The notes beneath the pieces are model-generated. The model worked only from the letters and a program-made list of their open reading frames with translations. It was not told the origin of the DNA and searched no databases. This document shows, one piece after another, positions 21,301 to 33,204 of a stretch of DNA of 64,000 bases. The translations under genes and the position numbers were made by a program. Position 1 is the stretch's first letter. Each line of letters opens with the position of its first letter. This stretch comes from Microthyrium microscopicum (taxonomy: Eukaryota; Ascomycota; Dothideomycetes; Microthyriales; Microthyriaceae): NCBI GenBank assembly GCA_010405405.1, contig MU004235.1, positions 1,006,538 through 1,070,537 of the forward strand. Direction: 5' to 3'.

Positions 21301-24300
21301 TTGCTCTGTGGCATTAACTCAGCAATTTTGGCTTCGCGCGCTTTTCTAGCCGCCTCCTTCTTCAGTCGATCAGCTTCCTTCTCAGCAGCACGCTGGTTGC
21401 GGATTAATGCAACTTCAGCAGCCTTTTTGGTATCCGATTTTGACGGTATACTTGGCTTTAAGCTGATGGAAGGTTTCTTTGTCGGCTGAGATTCTCGCAG
21501 TTTCGCGTGAAGGTCTACTTTCTTGACTGAGGGCTTTCTGTCTGAAGCAACTGATACTTCAGCAGTGCCCATCCAGCCCTTGAGGCTGCCTTGTCTTGCT
21601 TTGGAACTCTTGACTATATCCAAAAGCTGGGGCGGTCGCTCGATTTCCAATGTCTCCTCCAATGAAGCAATTTGATTATTGTTGAGCTTTGTCTTGATCA
21701 TCTTCTTCGGGTCCGTACTACAAACCGTAGTGACGAATTCTCGCACATCTGCGGGTATTTGCAGAGTCTCAGCGCGATGCTTCTTGACAATCTTGTTGAA
21801 AATGCTCACAACGGATGATATGAGGAATGGATCAGCAAGGCGAAGCCAAACGACCATCGATGAGAGGGTCTTGTTCGGATCCATGAGAAGCCGATTTGTA
21901 ATTTTAGTTCGTTCCGCGTCATCAGCGTCCTCTACGATGACGGCGTCCACTAGAATCTCAAGGTAGTCATAGAGTGTTTCAGCCAACTGGATCGAATCTC
22001 TACAGAATTCTTCAAGCTCAGACTTCGAGTAACCACGTTTGCTCCAGTCTTCTGTTCTCCTGAAAACGCCGTCCAAAGCAGCCCAGATATAACTCCACAG
22101 TCGTTCCGTGGCTTCGCATTCTGCTATTCCGATTTCTTTAGACCGTAATAGACCATCATGTGAATTGAAGAGGGCATCAACGACATCGGTGCAAATTCGA
22201 ACCATTCCAGCGTTTGAATCAAATACTCCGCTTTTCTGGATGCCGTTAACGACATTACCGATTGCGCCGATCGAAGAATGATAGGCTGTGTCGATCATGT
22301 TGCGAATTGCATCCCGACGAGATTCACCATCTGTCATGTTCTTCAAGATTTCGGAAGTGATTACTCGAACTTCTGCAGGGAAAAAGAGAGTTGCAATAAG
22401 GCCATTAGCCAGATGCGCGCTCTTGAACATGCTGTTTAGTTCGTGCTGGTTCCAGGTACTCATGAGCTCAAGTATCTCCTTGATATGGTTGATCGCGAGA
22501 CTATAAGATGCATTATAGCGCTTCTGGAGATCGGAAGGACGAACTCCGGCTTTTTCGGGCAGCTTGCCACACATCAAGAGACGTCGACAACCCAGAAGAA
22601 CGTGAGTGGAGAGGGCATAGGCTCCACCCAATTGAGCAGCCTTGAGAAGATGCTTCCAGACATACGTGGAAGCTTCGAAGAGATGTGCAGGCGGCATTTG
22701 ACTTTTGATGATACTTTTGAAGGCCTGGAAGACTCGGCTAATATCTAAGTCAACCGCATTTTCAATAACTGATAATGAAATTGGAGTTTGCACCATAGTC
22801 TGGTTGGTGAGTCCACGAGCCGACATGATGATCTCTAAAGCCCACTTGTCGAAAACTGCAGTCATCTCAGTAACGCAGATGGGGTCAACCGCTATTGCCT
22901 TCGAATTAGCATCAGATGTTTCAAAGTTGGTAGCATGTATCAGAGAGACCATGCTAGAATTGATTGTTTCCAATGCCATGTTGAATAGTGCTTCGCGCAA
23001 AAGCGTGGGAATTTCGTGGTCCTGATGAAGTCTAATGAGATTTGACGCCCAAGTACGACTAGCCAGAGCCTGTTTGTCGGGTGATAATGAATTCTGAAAT
23101 GGAATCAAAACCATGTGAATAGGAGCCAGTGCTCCCACGTCATTGCCATGAAGCAGTCGCCGGAAATTGGGACTATCGAATATATTCTCGATGACTGTGG
23201 TTGGGCTGATAGTTCCCATAGCATCCCAGTAGGTCTTTGGGGCCTTTTCCAATATATGAACGAGGGTTGACAGAAGATCTGCGAAGCAATCTGGCTCCAA
23301 GTCTAGATGCATGTGATTGAGAGGGAGCATGAAGACATTGGACACATTTTCCAAGCCAGGAATCGCATCAGTCATGAGCTGGTCACTCGAATGGGATGAT
23401 ATTATGTTCAGTCCGTTCCAGAATGTTGGAAGGAAAGGCTGATCCAAGTCACTCAAGGCGACGCGTCTTAAAGCAATCGTCAATGGTTCTCGGATCGCAT
23501 TTTCCCATTCAGCTTTGATAGGGGATCTCTGGAGCCGTTTCCAGTTTTTTTCTGCCCATTGGCGCCGCAACGGTTTACCAGAGAATAAGAAAGCGCCCAA
23601 CGCAGGCAGATAATTGTCAGGCTTTAAAGATTTGACACCACCCAGTAGCTCAAACGGCTCATCAAAGTGCTGTGATAACTTGGATTCGTTCTGAGAGTAT
23701 GCAGGAGAAGCCATAGCTTCAAGAAAGCCAAACAGGATATTCTGGTCAAGATTCTTTATCTTTCGTTGAACCGGCTCAAGACGCCGAAGACGATTGGTCC
23801 CATCATCCAAAGCTTGGCTAATCCGGTCGTTGTTGAAGATGTTGATTCGCAAAAAGAACTCCTCGAGCACTGTATCATCAAATATTTGATGCTGCAACTC
23901 GATTCTCTTTTCTCCAAGCAATCGATAATAGTGCCGAACGCAGATTGGACATCCTGTTAATTGTGCTTCAATGCCGTTCTTCAGGGCAGTTTTTAAGACA
24001 TCTGAAGCCTCGCTATCATATCCCATAATGTTAATAGCAGTCAGGAAGTTTGCTTGTCTCTTCTTGAACCGACTCTTTGCTGTTATTCTGCGTTTCTGTA
24101 AGGATAATTTGCCATCCGCGTCATCGGGATCAGAATCAGCAGAGGCTTTGCCAGCTTGTGCGAGCACATCTTCATCAAAGTACGCTGTGGAGTCATTGGC
24201 ATCTTCGTAGGGACAAAACCAATGGACGTTCGGGTCCAGATCCAGTAATTGCCTAATGTGGAAAGCGCGATTAGCAAAGATCAAGTTTTGTAAACATGTT

Positions 24301-24343
24301 CCGGGGCCTACCGGATGGCATCCTTCATAGCCTCCTCCTCCAT
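18324..24343 (-). CDS. SEN1: SEN1/senataxin-type RNA-DNA helicase
   Basis: A small first exon (24343-24312, starting MEEEAMKDAIR) joins exon 2 (24252-18324) over a 59-nt intron and gives 1986 residues. The longest open frame starts at 24392 instead, but it reads through this intron; the spliced version gives MEEEAMKDAIRQLLDLDPNV, followed by HWFCPYED as in other fungal SEN1 proteins. The first half is the helical SEN1 N-terminal domain. The helicase core is superfamily 1B: Walker A GPPGSGKTKT near residue 1300, Walker B VVVDEAAQ near 1510, then GDPKQLPPTV, LDTQYRMH, VGIITPYKSQ, TTDAFQGRE and RMNVGLTRAK. An insertion rich in Lys and Glu between Walker A and B contains the prong-like helices. 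The C-terminal 200 residues are disordered, with three degenerate QVPTGPRAD-type repeats, and end in a basic tail that may be a nuclear signal. SEN1 terminates non-coding transcription and resolves R-loops. Confidence 0.95.
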
Positions 24344-25289
24344 AGTGGTCTAGGCTAGGAAGTGAACTCAGATATGAACAATTATTCAACATGCATGCTA
24401 CCTAATAAAAAAAGAAGAAGGATGGAGTGCGGATGGCGAAGCGCCGAAGATTGGGCAGCAAAGTTGAGGTTTGAGGGATGGCTCAGTTTATAAAGGCTGG
24501 AGCTGGGTATCACTTGAGTATGTTGGTAGATTCCAGACACCTCGAAAGTTGTGGTGTCTCGAGTTCTTGGCCGCAACCTCGTAACACTCTACCACCTCTT
24601 GAGCAAGGAGTAGTTTCTTCAGTTCTTAGTCGTCAATCCTCACTCCAGCGCTGAGCTAAGATAAACCGCAGAACACCTTATAGGCAGCCGCAACCCCACT
24701 CAGTAAGAATCCTAGACAGCAAAATCCTTGGAAGTGATGGAGTGATGGGAAACGGGGAGTACTGAAGTTGCGTTGTGCGGATGGTTTGGCATGGAGTTTG
24801 GCAACGCGTTGCTACGCGAAAGGGTTGCACGCTAGACCGTTTATAGGTTTAAGTGTCGGGCAATAGAAGATCCGCGGCTGAACTAAGCGCTAGGAGGTAG
24901 TTGCCAAAATTGGATTCTACTCAAGCGCGCAATAGACGCCTCTGACCTAGCGCGGGGCTTTGCTTGTCTCATCATTGATGACCCCGCGATAGGAATTTTG
25001 GTGTTGAGTTTCTGGATTCCTCTGGTACCGAGCTTGACTGAACCTTGGTTTGCTTGAAGATATATCGACCTCGAGCTGTATCGGGTATAAAACTCGCATT
25101 GTTCTATCTTTCAACACTGTTTCTTAATTCTATCTCCTCATCTCATACTATTGCTGCCTGTGATATCTCTAGGCTTCCCAACTCTACAAATTACTTCCAT
25201 TCGCATCAACGCCGCCACCCTTCCAACCCCAACTTCTACCATTTGCGACCCCACGAACAAACCTTTCCCTTATCAGCCTCAAGGACATC
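24344..25289. promoter_or_regulatory. divergent promoter region of SEN1 and DOM34
   Basis: A 946-bp gap between two divergent start codons. The part near DOM34 is rich in C and T, as expected for a 5' leader. No gene, RNA or repeat is visible in it. Confidence 0.5.
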
Positions 25290-26512
25290 ATGAAGCTCGT
25301 CAAGCAAAATATAACAAAGCATGACCAGTCGGGCAGTGTAACGCTGACCCCAGAGGAGCCTGAAGATATGGTTTGCGACAACTATACCCAACTTAGTCAT
25401 CACTTGCTAACTTTTCACAGTGGCACATATACAACCTCCTTCGATCTGGCGATATCCTCCGAGCGCCCGCTGTTCGTCGTGTAGTTAGCGAGAGCCAGAG
25501 CGGCGCCGTCGGTTCCAAGAGAGTTCACACGACCTTTACACTTCGTGTAACCGCTCTCGACTTTGACACCGCCGGCTGCGAGCTACACGTGAGTGGCAAG
25601 ATCTGCGTCGAGAACCCATACGCCAAGATGGGTAGTTTCCATACCTTGGACCTGGAACTTTTCCGTAATTTCGAGATAGAAAAGGCCGATGGATGGGACA
25701 GTGTGGCGCTGGAAATGCTGAAAGATTCGATCAACACTGTATCCCACGCAAAAGTGTGGATCGTGCTCTTTGGTCTGACAAAAGGAACTGCAAACATATG
25801 GTACATGACGGATCATCGAACTATTGGTCCACAGCGCGTTGAAGTACACATACCTAGTAAACTCGACGACGCAAAGGCAACAGAACGATTTAACAGCAAA
25901 CTTCTAGAAACGCTCATGCGGCTACTCGACCTTCCTGCGCCCACTACGAGCTCCTACGAGGCAAAACCACTCGTATTGGCATCACCAGCCCAGGTATCTG
26001 CCGGCAAATTTGCTGAATATATGAAGCATGTTGCCACTCACGGCACGCAGAACAAACCACTCCTCATACAATCACGCAATATCGTTCTCACCACAGCCTC
26101 CAGCGACAACTCCAGCGGACTATCCGAGATCCTAACCAATCCAGCGCTAAAAGCCCAGTTAGGCGACACAAGATATGCCCGTGAGAATGCGCTTATGGAC
26201 AAAATCGAAGACTATATTAGGCTCGACGATGGCCGAGGCTGGTATGGCCCCAAAGAAGTCACCAAATGCGTCGACAAGGGCGCAGTCACAGGCGGTGGTG
26301 CTCTCCTCATGAACAACCGCTTATTTCGATCACAAGATCCCGCCGAGCGACACAAGTGGGTGAGTCTGGTGGACCAAGCTAAAGCACAAGGAGCAGAAGT
26401 TCGCATCCTCAGCGAAGTACACGAGAGTGGCAAGCGACTCGAAGTTTTAGGAGATATAGCTTGCATCTGCTCTTTTCCAGTTTATGACATTGAGGAGGAA
26501 GACGATGAGTAA
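25290..26512 (+). CDS. DOM34: Dom34/Pelota ribosome rescue factor
   Basis: Exon 1 (25290-25370, 27 codons) and exon 2 (25421-26512) join over a 50-nt intron to give 390 residues, the usual length. Pelota is the eRF1-like partner of the GTPase Hbs1 that enters stalled ribosomes and promotes subunit splitting in no-go and non-stop decay. The N-terminal Sm-like domain is clear (MKLVKQNITKHDQSGSVTL, EEPEDMWHIYNLLRSGD, then VSGKICVENPYAKMGSFHTL). The central domain lacks the GGQ motif of release factors, as it should. The C-terminal domain contains YGPKEVTKCVDKGAV and VHESGKRLEVLGDIACICSF. An acidic tail (EEEDDE) ends the protein, as in yeast and human. It is divergent from SEN1. Confidence 0.96.
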
Positions 26513-27967
26513 GGTAGTTCATGTTCGGCACCACAATTCGATATTTCCAAGGTTCCTCAAAATACATCATAGCAGGGCGTTTGGACGGAGGGATCACAGC
26601 AGCGCAATACAACCACCTAGCCTGGTAGTAGTTATAAATATACCCACTATACAATTTCCCATATCTTTCTTGCCTCTCCATGGAAAATACTGTCCAGGTC
26701 AATCCTCTGCAAATCTTTCCCCTAACAAGGCCCATGCCCACCCATATCCCAACCTCAGCCTTCCCATATCCCAACCTCAGCCTTCCCACAGAACGACCTA
26801 GGCACTTCCATCACTTGTACCACTACAACCCATCAACCATACAATCCTACCATACCTACCTAGCTACATTCCTGGCCTCAACACCTCCCGCTGCCACGCC
26901 GTCTCCCGCTCCCAGGCACCGCTCCCGCAACTATGATGCACAGCAATCCGTCCCCTCCATCCAGCGCCGTCCATTCTTTCCATGTATATTCTTATCCCAG
27001 AGCCCAGCCTAGCCGACATTGACCGTCATGCCAACAGCCGAGTTCTTGGGCATTAGCCCACGCTAGCTCGTTGTAGCACCTTGCTTTTGTGTCCAGATAC
27101 AGTGCGATATCTGTGCAACAGAAGAATGCGAGAGAAGGAATTGTACGTGCTACGAATGGGGTGCGTGTGACGCGGGATCTCGTGATCGGAGGCCTCTACT
27201 GACGATGCGGTGTGACTTGTTTTGGAGAAATGCCGAGGGAGGATGCAGAACGGCGATGAGAAGTTGGACAGATACGTACGGGTATGTTAAGTTTGTGGAG
27301 GTTGCTTACGGTGTGAGTCACGGACTTGAGATTATATTAGAGGTCAGAGATAGAATCAATGATAGGAATCTAGCGGTTTCAAGTTATTATGATCACAGAG
27401 AGCTAAGCTAAGGTTCCCGAACATGCATTTTCATGTCTTATGTCTAAGAGATAGCTACCCGCCTAGCCCGCTTGAGAGATACAGGGTTCCGTGGAAAATA
27501 ACGTGCAAGAAAGCTAGCCTAGCATACCACGGTACCGGGACTTTTTCGTGCTGCTGTAAGACATGCTGTATAGAAAACAATTACAAGTTGCGCTTCCGCG
27601 AGTTTCCCGCATGCTGCAGCAAACGTTCAAGGAGACTGAGAGAAGAATTGGGCAAGGTTTCTGGTAAAAGTAGGAAGTACGAGTCGCTGAGTATTGTAGC
27701 ATTGGGACTGTTGGTGTCAACGACGCGGGAGTCGTTTCTGCTGGTGAATGAAACTTACCCAACCATACTAGTTTTGGGTGGAGTATTGGGTATCGGTGGT
27801 ATGATGGGTTAAAACTGGTCGAAAAAGATGATATCTTGACCAGGTTAGACGTATGATTCGTGCGCATATGCACGGTATTAGACATTCCGTATTTCGGAGC
27901 GACAGGTCGTTGAGGAGGCTGATTTTCCATGCTGGAAGTCCGGATGGCTCCAGGAGATGGGTTAGCA
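26513..27967. other. intergenic, convergent 3' ends
   Basis: The gap between the stops of DOM34 (plus) and APRT (minus). Open frames here are short and overlap on both strands. A C/T/A-rich stretch at about 26640-27010 includes one 22-bp tandem duplication (listed separately). No gene is supported. Confidence 0.5.
26741..26784. repeat. 22-bp perfect tandem duplication
   Basis: Two adjacent identical 22-bp copies (26741-26762 and 26763-26784), followed by the first four bases of a third. It lies in non-coding DNA 3' of DOM34. Confidence 0.9.
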
Positions 27968-28896
27968 CTATGATGAAGATAGAGCTGATTCCTGACTGGA
28001 GAGAAGTGTATACACTGGAGCATCGAGTAGGTCACGGCCTTTCAAGAAGTCAAGTTCAAGAATGAAGACGTAGCCCATAAGACTGCCACCAAGCGTTTTG
28101 ACCAGAGAACCTGCGGCATACGCAGAACCGCCTTTGAGAACTTGTTAGTATCTGCATATGTAAGTCTAAATGAGTTACTCACCAGTTGCAATAATATCGT
28201 CCACAATCAACACTTTCTGCCCAGTCTTAATCGCATCACTCTGTAACTGGAAGAAATCCTCGCCATACTCCTTCTTATAGCTAGCAGTCTCTGTTGGACC
28301 CGGTAGCTTTCCCCTTTTGCGGACAGGCACGAATCCAGCATTCAGTCTCAGTGCTAGACTGGGTCCGAAAAGAAACCCACGAGCGTCGAGTCCAACAACG
28401 ATATCCGGTTTGCTACCGCCAAAGGCTTGCAAGACGTGAAGCTCCAGAGCACGAATCAAAGAAGTGTGAGTAGTTGGATTGGCGAATATTGGCATGATGT
28501 CTTCAAAAAGGATTCCTGGTGATGGAAAGTCGGGGAATTGGCGCAGTGCTGAACGGAGACTTATCGTAAGACCTGATAGTGTTAGCATACCATAGATTCT
28601 AGGGAGCAGAATGAATGAAGCACGGCTTGATATCCATATGTCTTTGATATGATATCAAGCAATCCTACGAGCGCATGTTATAAGGGGTATATCTCACTGG
28701 CGAGTTCGGCGGCGGTGGAGGCGGCGGTTGCGGGCTCTCCTCTCGAGGCTCCATGACTGGAAGAATGATCACCAACGTTTACCGTTGGATCACGCTGCGG
28801 GTGAGAGGAAGTGGATATAGGATGCTGGTGAGAGCTACCACTGTCTTGCGCCTGAGACTGAATGGACGGCGAGATGGAGGAGTTGGGATCGGTCAT
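27968..28896 (-). CDS. APT1: adenine phosphoribosyltransferase
   Basis: Three exons (28896-28698, 28572-28183, 28131-27968) with introns of 125 and 51 nt give 250 residues. The enzyme salvages adenine by joining it to PRPP to make AMP in the cytosol. The APRT core starts in exon 2: LRQFPDFPSPGILFEDI, then VVGLDARGFLFGP, the flexible loop with VRKRGKLPG, and the PRPP-binding motif KVLIVDDIIATGGSAYAA, which is completed across the second splice join. Exon 1 adds about 66 residues rich in Ser, His and Pro before the core, which in yeast and human begins almost directly at the N-terminus. The donor of intron 1 (GTGAGA) lies within codons that would otherwise read on to a stop, and splicing is needed to reach the core. 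The ATG has a good context (CGCCATGA). Confidence 0.92.
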
Positions 28897-30741
28897 GGCG
28901 AAGAGAAGAAAAAGAAGGGAGCAGAGCAAAGGCTAGGCAGTAGGGCGATTGATATATGAGCCAACGATTCAACGTCTGGGCTTTTTGGCAATGGTGGGTA
29001 CGTACAGATCAGAGACAAGACCTGATGCGGCGGATAAGAGATGGCACAGTTACAAACATGGGCAGCACAAAGCTTGGGGAGCCTACAAGCCTGGAGGGGT
29101 GAAGAGCTACACGCAACGGATAGGTTAATTGTGCTAATAATATGCTTCTCCTAGACTAGTTTGGGATCGATAGCGTCCGAGGTTGACACAAGCAGCTAGT
29201 TTTTGTTAGTTTTAAGCACATGGCACTTTTGATGTCGACATTCAGAGAAGGAGTGGAAAAGAGCAATGAGTTGAAAACGTATCAAGTTGACGAATTGATG
29301 AAAAAAAGAGTGGATCTTCGAAAACTGGTCGGGCTCTCCATCCAGGACCACCACACCACACTCATCAAACAATTGACAAACGTGGGGTGTCTAAACAAAA
29401 GAACCCTTCGCCCTTGGCAATTGCGGAGAGCCAGATCAATGCAATTGCGATGCAGATACCAATCATACCCAGCAATTCGCCCATGGCCGCGGTCCTTGCA
29501 CATCTGCAGAGGTTATGAGACAACCTCTAGAGTCTGGACATATCTCTCTCACCAGCCGCGGGTGGAACCGTGGTGTTTATTTAGACTGACGGCAGGATCC
29601 CGCAATGCCGCACCAATGTATTCACAATGTAGCCTGGTTGATACAGAAGGCATGGCATGACTGCTAGTAGCACAAGGTTGTTGATCCAACAGACGCAGGT
29701 CTAAGTTGATCGTTACACCAGCTAAAGCACGAGAAAGAAAAAATTGAATATTATTTAGACCCTTGATGCGGGTTTGATGCGGACCGTGATATATTGACTG
29801 TTTCCCTGTAGTAGTATCCCTGATCCATGAGATTTTGATAGCTTGATGCGGCATACCTAGGCGCGAAATAATGCTGCTGTGGTGCAAGTCGTGCAACGCT
29901 TCCATGGCTTGATATCAGTATGGATTTGAGATACTAGTATCTTGCATTACACTGTCAAATGTAAAAAAGCGAATAAGGCTACTAGTGGTGTATAGTATTC
30001 TAGAAGGTAATATCAGCATCTTGATATTGACCTGTTATGAAGCTTGGGCAATCCTATCAACCATATCCTGAAGTGCTCGGACGAGCCTCTGAGCGCATTA
30101 GTGAGCATCCCAGTTTCTCTCAAGTCATCTCAATCCAGCCGTGTGCCTGCAAATCTTCCCAAACATCTTTATCAAGTCCCTCTGCGGTTAGGCACGGGCT
30201 TCCACCTCTACTTGTCTTGACCAAGCATACCCACGGATCAACATCATGGTTTCTTATACAACTACTTGACCGGTATTTCAGGCTTCCAGCTACAGTGCAG
30301 TAGCTGGACTTGAAGCGAGCGGGGACTTTGGCTGATTGGGAATGGGAACTGTAGGTTTTGATGTAGCTCTAGCGATAAAACGCGGGGAAGAAAGAAGGAA
30401 TATTTCAAGTTGCGCGCTTTAGAAGAGGCGGTCAAGAACGATATCTGACGCAATTATCAAATACTGATGCAGTTCAGTCCTAGTGGATTGGCCATTGGTG
30501 GAGACAGCACGTAGACATGCCGCGTCGTAAGGCTGAGATTATGGTAGGCTTTGATACTGTTAGTTAGCAGCACGGGAGGATATCGGGTCAAGTAGCCTCA
30601 AGTAAGTTGGACTTGACGATGACGGGCCGGAGCGGCTCATTAGTACGCCGCGCACATACTCCATTGATCTTCAATGCAAAGAGGACAGACACACCATATG
30701 ACAAACATAGGAATGGCATAATTGCATGGATATATGCTTCT
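28897..30741. other. intergenic, 1.8 kb upstream of APRT
   Basis: Contains the APRT promoter, the 3' flank of the NIPA gene, and one possible microprotein gene (29365-29484, minus strand, listed separately). Other open frames are short and lack recognisable content. Confidence 0.45.
29365..29484 (-). CDS. possible 39-residue single-pass membrane microprotein
   Basis: A short frame with an excellent start context (GCGGCCATGGGC) reads MGELLGMIGICIAIALIWLS, then AIAKGEGFFCLDTPRLSIV. Residues 5-23 form one hydrophobic helix, with a Lys just after it. Immediately upstream on the same strand (29552-29504) is a convincing 49-nt intron: GTGAGA donor, CATAAC branch site, CTCTGCAG acceptor. This would be a 5'-leader intron, because the reading frame of the microprotein is closed just beyond it. 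It does not match any family I know. A chance frame is quite possible at this length; the intron and the start context are the reasons for listing it. Confidence 0.25.
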   Translation of the reverse strand: MGELLGMIGICIAIALIWLSAIAKGEGFFCLDTPRLSIV

Positions 30742-32635
30742 TTAAACCTGACTGTCTCCTCCCTCTTGTTCTTCAGGAGTAAAGGGCCTCCACGGCCTCT
30801 TCCACCACTTGAGCTTAAGCCAACCGCTATCTGCGCCATGTTGTCCATTCCCTTCACTGCGTCTCCTGCTTTGTCCACTTGATCTCCACGGCCGATGCCG
30901 ACGAACGGTGCCATCGCCTTCTGCTTCATCTGTCTCGTCCCCCGATTCAATGGGCGGAGCATCGTCGTCATCTGCCACGCGGCGTTGCTTGCCTTTGTCC
31001 CATGTTGGCCATCGAATATTAGAACCGAAGGTGCCGAATAGGTTGCTGGAGGACCGGCCTCTTTGAGATAAAGTTGGTGTACTGGTGCGTTTATGTCGAC
31101 GCATCAGTCTTGTTGCGCTTGGACTTCGTTGCATTTGCGGGGAGAAAGCTCCTGAGAAGCGCCGTGTTTCGTTGCTATCGTTGTTTAGGTCGTCCCATAG
31201 ATCTGTAGTCTCCTCTGGGACTGTCAAACGTCGAACTCGTGGTGGTCGAAATGACTGCTCCTTTCTCGGTGTTTTGGCCATTCTCCACATAGGCGCGGTT
31301 TGGGTCCGCAAAAGAGGCGTGCTTTCGCTAGCCGAATTGGGGTTGTAGTGTAGATGTTTGGCATGGCTCACGGTATCATCTTGGTCGCCAGGACGAATGA
31401 AAGCTGATTCATCTTCAAACGGCTCTTCAGTCTCCACAAGGCCCATGCCTGGTACGAGCGCAGAGTGTGTTGTTCCTACACGAGCTGCTGCCTTGCTGTC
31501 CGAGGCCGGAGCCTGTGATTGGTATTCCGGATCGAGTCGCCAGCTGAGAGCGAACACACCTCCAAGTAAAATCACCGTGCCTAAAGCTATAAGACCGGCG
31601 TGCAATGGAGATATCCTGGAAGCCTGACGGAAATAGATGAGTCCATCCAAGATGGCTATTATGTTGTATACGCAGAAAACAAAGGGATACAATACGCTTG
31701 TGGAGCATAGCTTCAAGCCTCGGTGTAAATAATACAGTTGTGCAATGGCTAGAAAAACAAGGCCGACCAGAATCATCCACGATTGCCAACGATTAAATTG
31801 ATTGTTGCGATCAACAATAGTTCGAACCAGGAGCTCCACGGCGGATTTGGCGAGAAGTAGACAGTGTGCTGATAATATACCGCTTAGACTTCCATATGCT
31901 AAACCCAGCATAAGCCGGGCGCGGTGTGTCAAGCGATGTCCGAGTCTTTCCTGAAGAATTATTGCCACAAGGATAGCACCAACGACGAAAAAAGTTCCAA
32001 CTACCCAAATGAGGAACTGTTTCTGGCCAAGGAGGAAGAGAAGTTGGTCCAGATTATGGGATGGTTCAGACATTGCTCCAAATAGTGCAATCAGGACGGC
32101 GCCCGTGGCTACCAGTAAAGTACCGACGACGGAGAAATATGTAAACGTTTCCTGGAGAAGAATTGTGGCACATGCTGTGTTGAATACGAGGCCGGACTAT
32201 GTATGTTAGCGACGACTCTTGCAGACACTTGGGTCGAATGGTCATACAGCTTGTAATGTTGACAAGACGGGCAGGGGTAAGGTGGTGATCTGAATAGTGC
32301 TTCCAACGATATTCGATATGAGGAACATTAGCATGCCCAACTAACTTCAGGTTAATGTTGGTTTTCCAAATATAGAATACAAAACCATACCTGCCACCGC
32401 CTCCTCTTGTATGGAGGTCGCCTTTCATAGTCGTACTCATTCTCCTCTTTTTGCTCTTCTAATAGATGCGACTTGCGCTGAAGCGTCAGGCCGACACTCT
32501 GTATGCACGTAGATAACAGGCCGACCACAACTCCGAGCTATATGGACAATGAACGTCAGCCACTGCCCTAATAGGCAATGAGAGAACATTGCGACTTACG
32601 GCAACGGTGCCGCCACCGGTAGGCAGGCTGCCCAT
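30742..32635 (-). CDS. NIPA-family (DUF803) magnesium transporter-like membrane protein
   Basis: Four exons (32635-32600, 32537-32391, 32340-32248, 32196-30742) join in frame to 576 residues, with introns of 50-62 nt. The first two thirds carry about nine membrane segments in the NIPA arrangement. The first has LGVVVGLLSTCIQSVGLTLQ followed by RKSHLL, as in the family. Later ones include FSVVGTLLVATGAVLIALFG, FLIWVVGTFFVVGAILVAII, and SVLYPFVFCVYNIIAILDGL. Family members move Mg2+ in animals and belong to the drug/metabolite transporter superfamily. The C-terminal 250 residues or so are a cytosolic, Arg/Ser-rich, disordered tail (for example RSPSATRLMRRHKRTSTP) typical of fungal homologues and a likely phosphorylation target. 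The first exon codes for only 12 residues. It is divergent from the V-ATPase subunit E gene. Confidence 0.88.
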
Positions 32636-33204
32636 ATCTGTTTACAAAAATTGGGGATTTTGTTTTATGCGAGTACAGCCCCGTTACCACCCCTCAGTCA
32701 TATTGACAGGCCTGGCTACAGCCCGAGATTCCCACAAGGAGGTTTGTTGTCAGGACGGATGGAGGTAAACGCTGAAGCGGTATATGTATTGGGGGCGCAA
32801 TAGCGGTAAGTGGAGGGCGAGTGGTAGGACGATTCGAGATGGAAACGTGATAGGAGTATCACAGGACAGAAGGAGAGGTAGATGATAGAATATGCGACAA
32901 CAGGGAGGATGAGTGCGTGAAGAGTATGAACCGAAGTAGAATCATCTGGGTCAAGTAGTGCGACGATGATGGACATCGCTGTCTTGGCCAAGTCAAGGGC
33001 CATAGGGGCAATATGGGCCAACAGGGGGCGCTACTTGCCAGGGTGAGCAAGAGCTTAGTTCAATCTTCAGTCACAGCTTCAGTCCTGGAACTCCCCACCT
33101 TCCACCCTATCACGGCACTAATCAAGACACTTTACTGTGCTGAAGTCGACAATTCTTTTCCTTTCTACTTTATCTAAGCTCAAGGTCCCTCTAGTTCACC
33201 CGTC
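32636..33204. promoter_or_regulatory. divergent promoter region of NIPA-like gene and VMA4
   Basis: A 569-bp gap between two divergent start codons. The last 130 bp before VMA4 are rich in C and T. No specific site is assigned. Confidence 0.45.

Noticed and set aside
28897-28929. Upstream in-frame extension of APRT that would add a hydrophobic leader
   Set aside because: It begins with a TTG codon and is pyrimidine-rich leader sequence; the ATG at 28896 has a good context.
29220-29660. 146-codon plus-strand open frame
   Set aside because: No recognisable features; it overlaps the better-supported minus-strand intron and short membrane frame.
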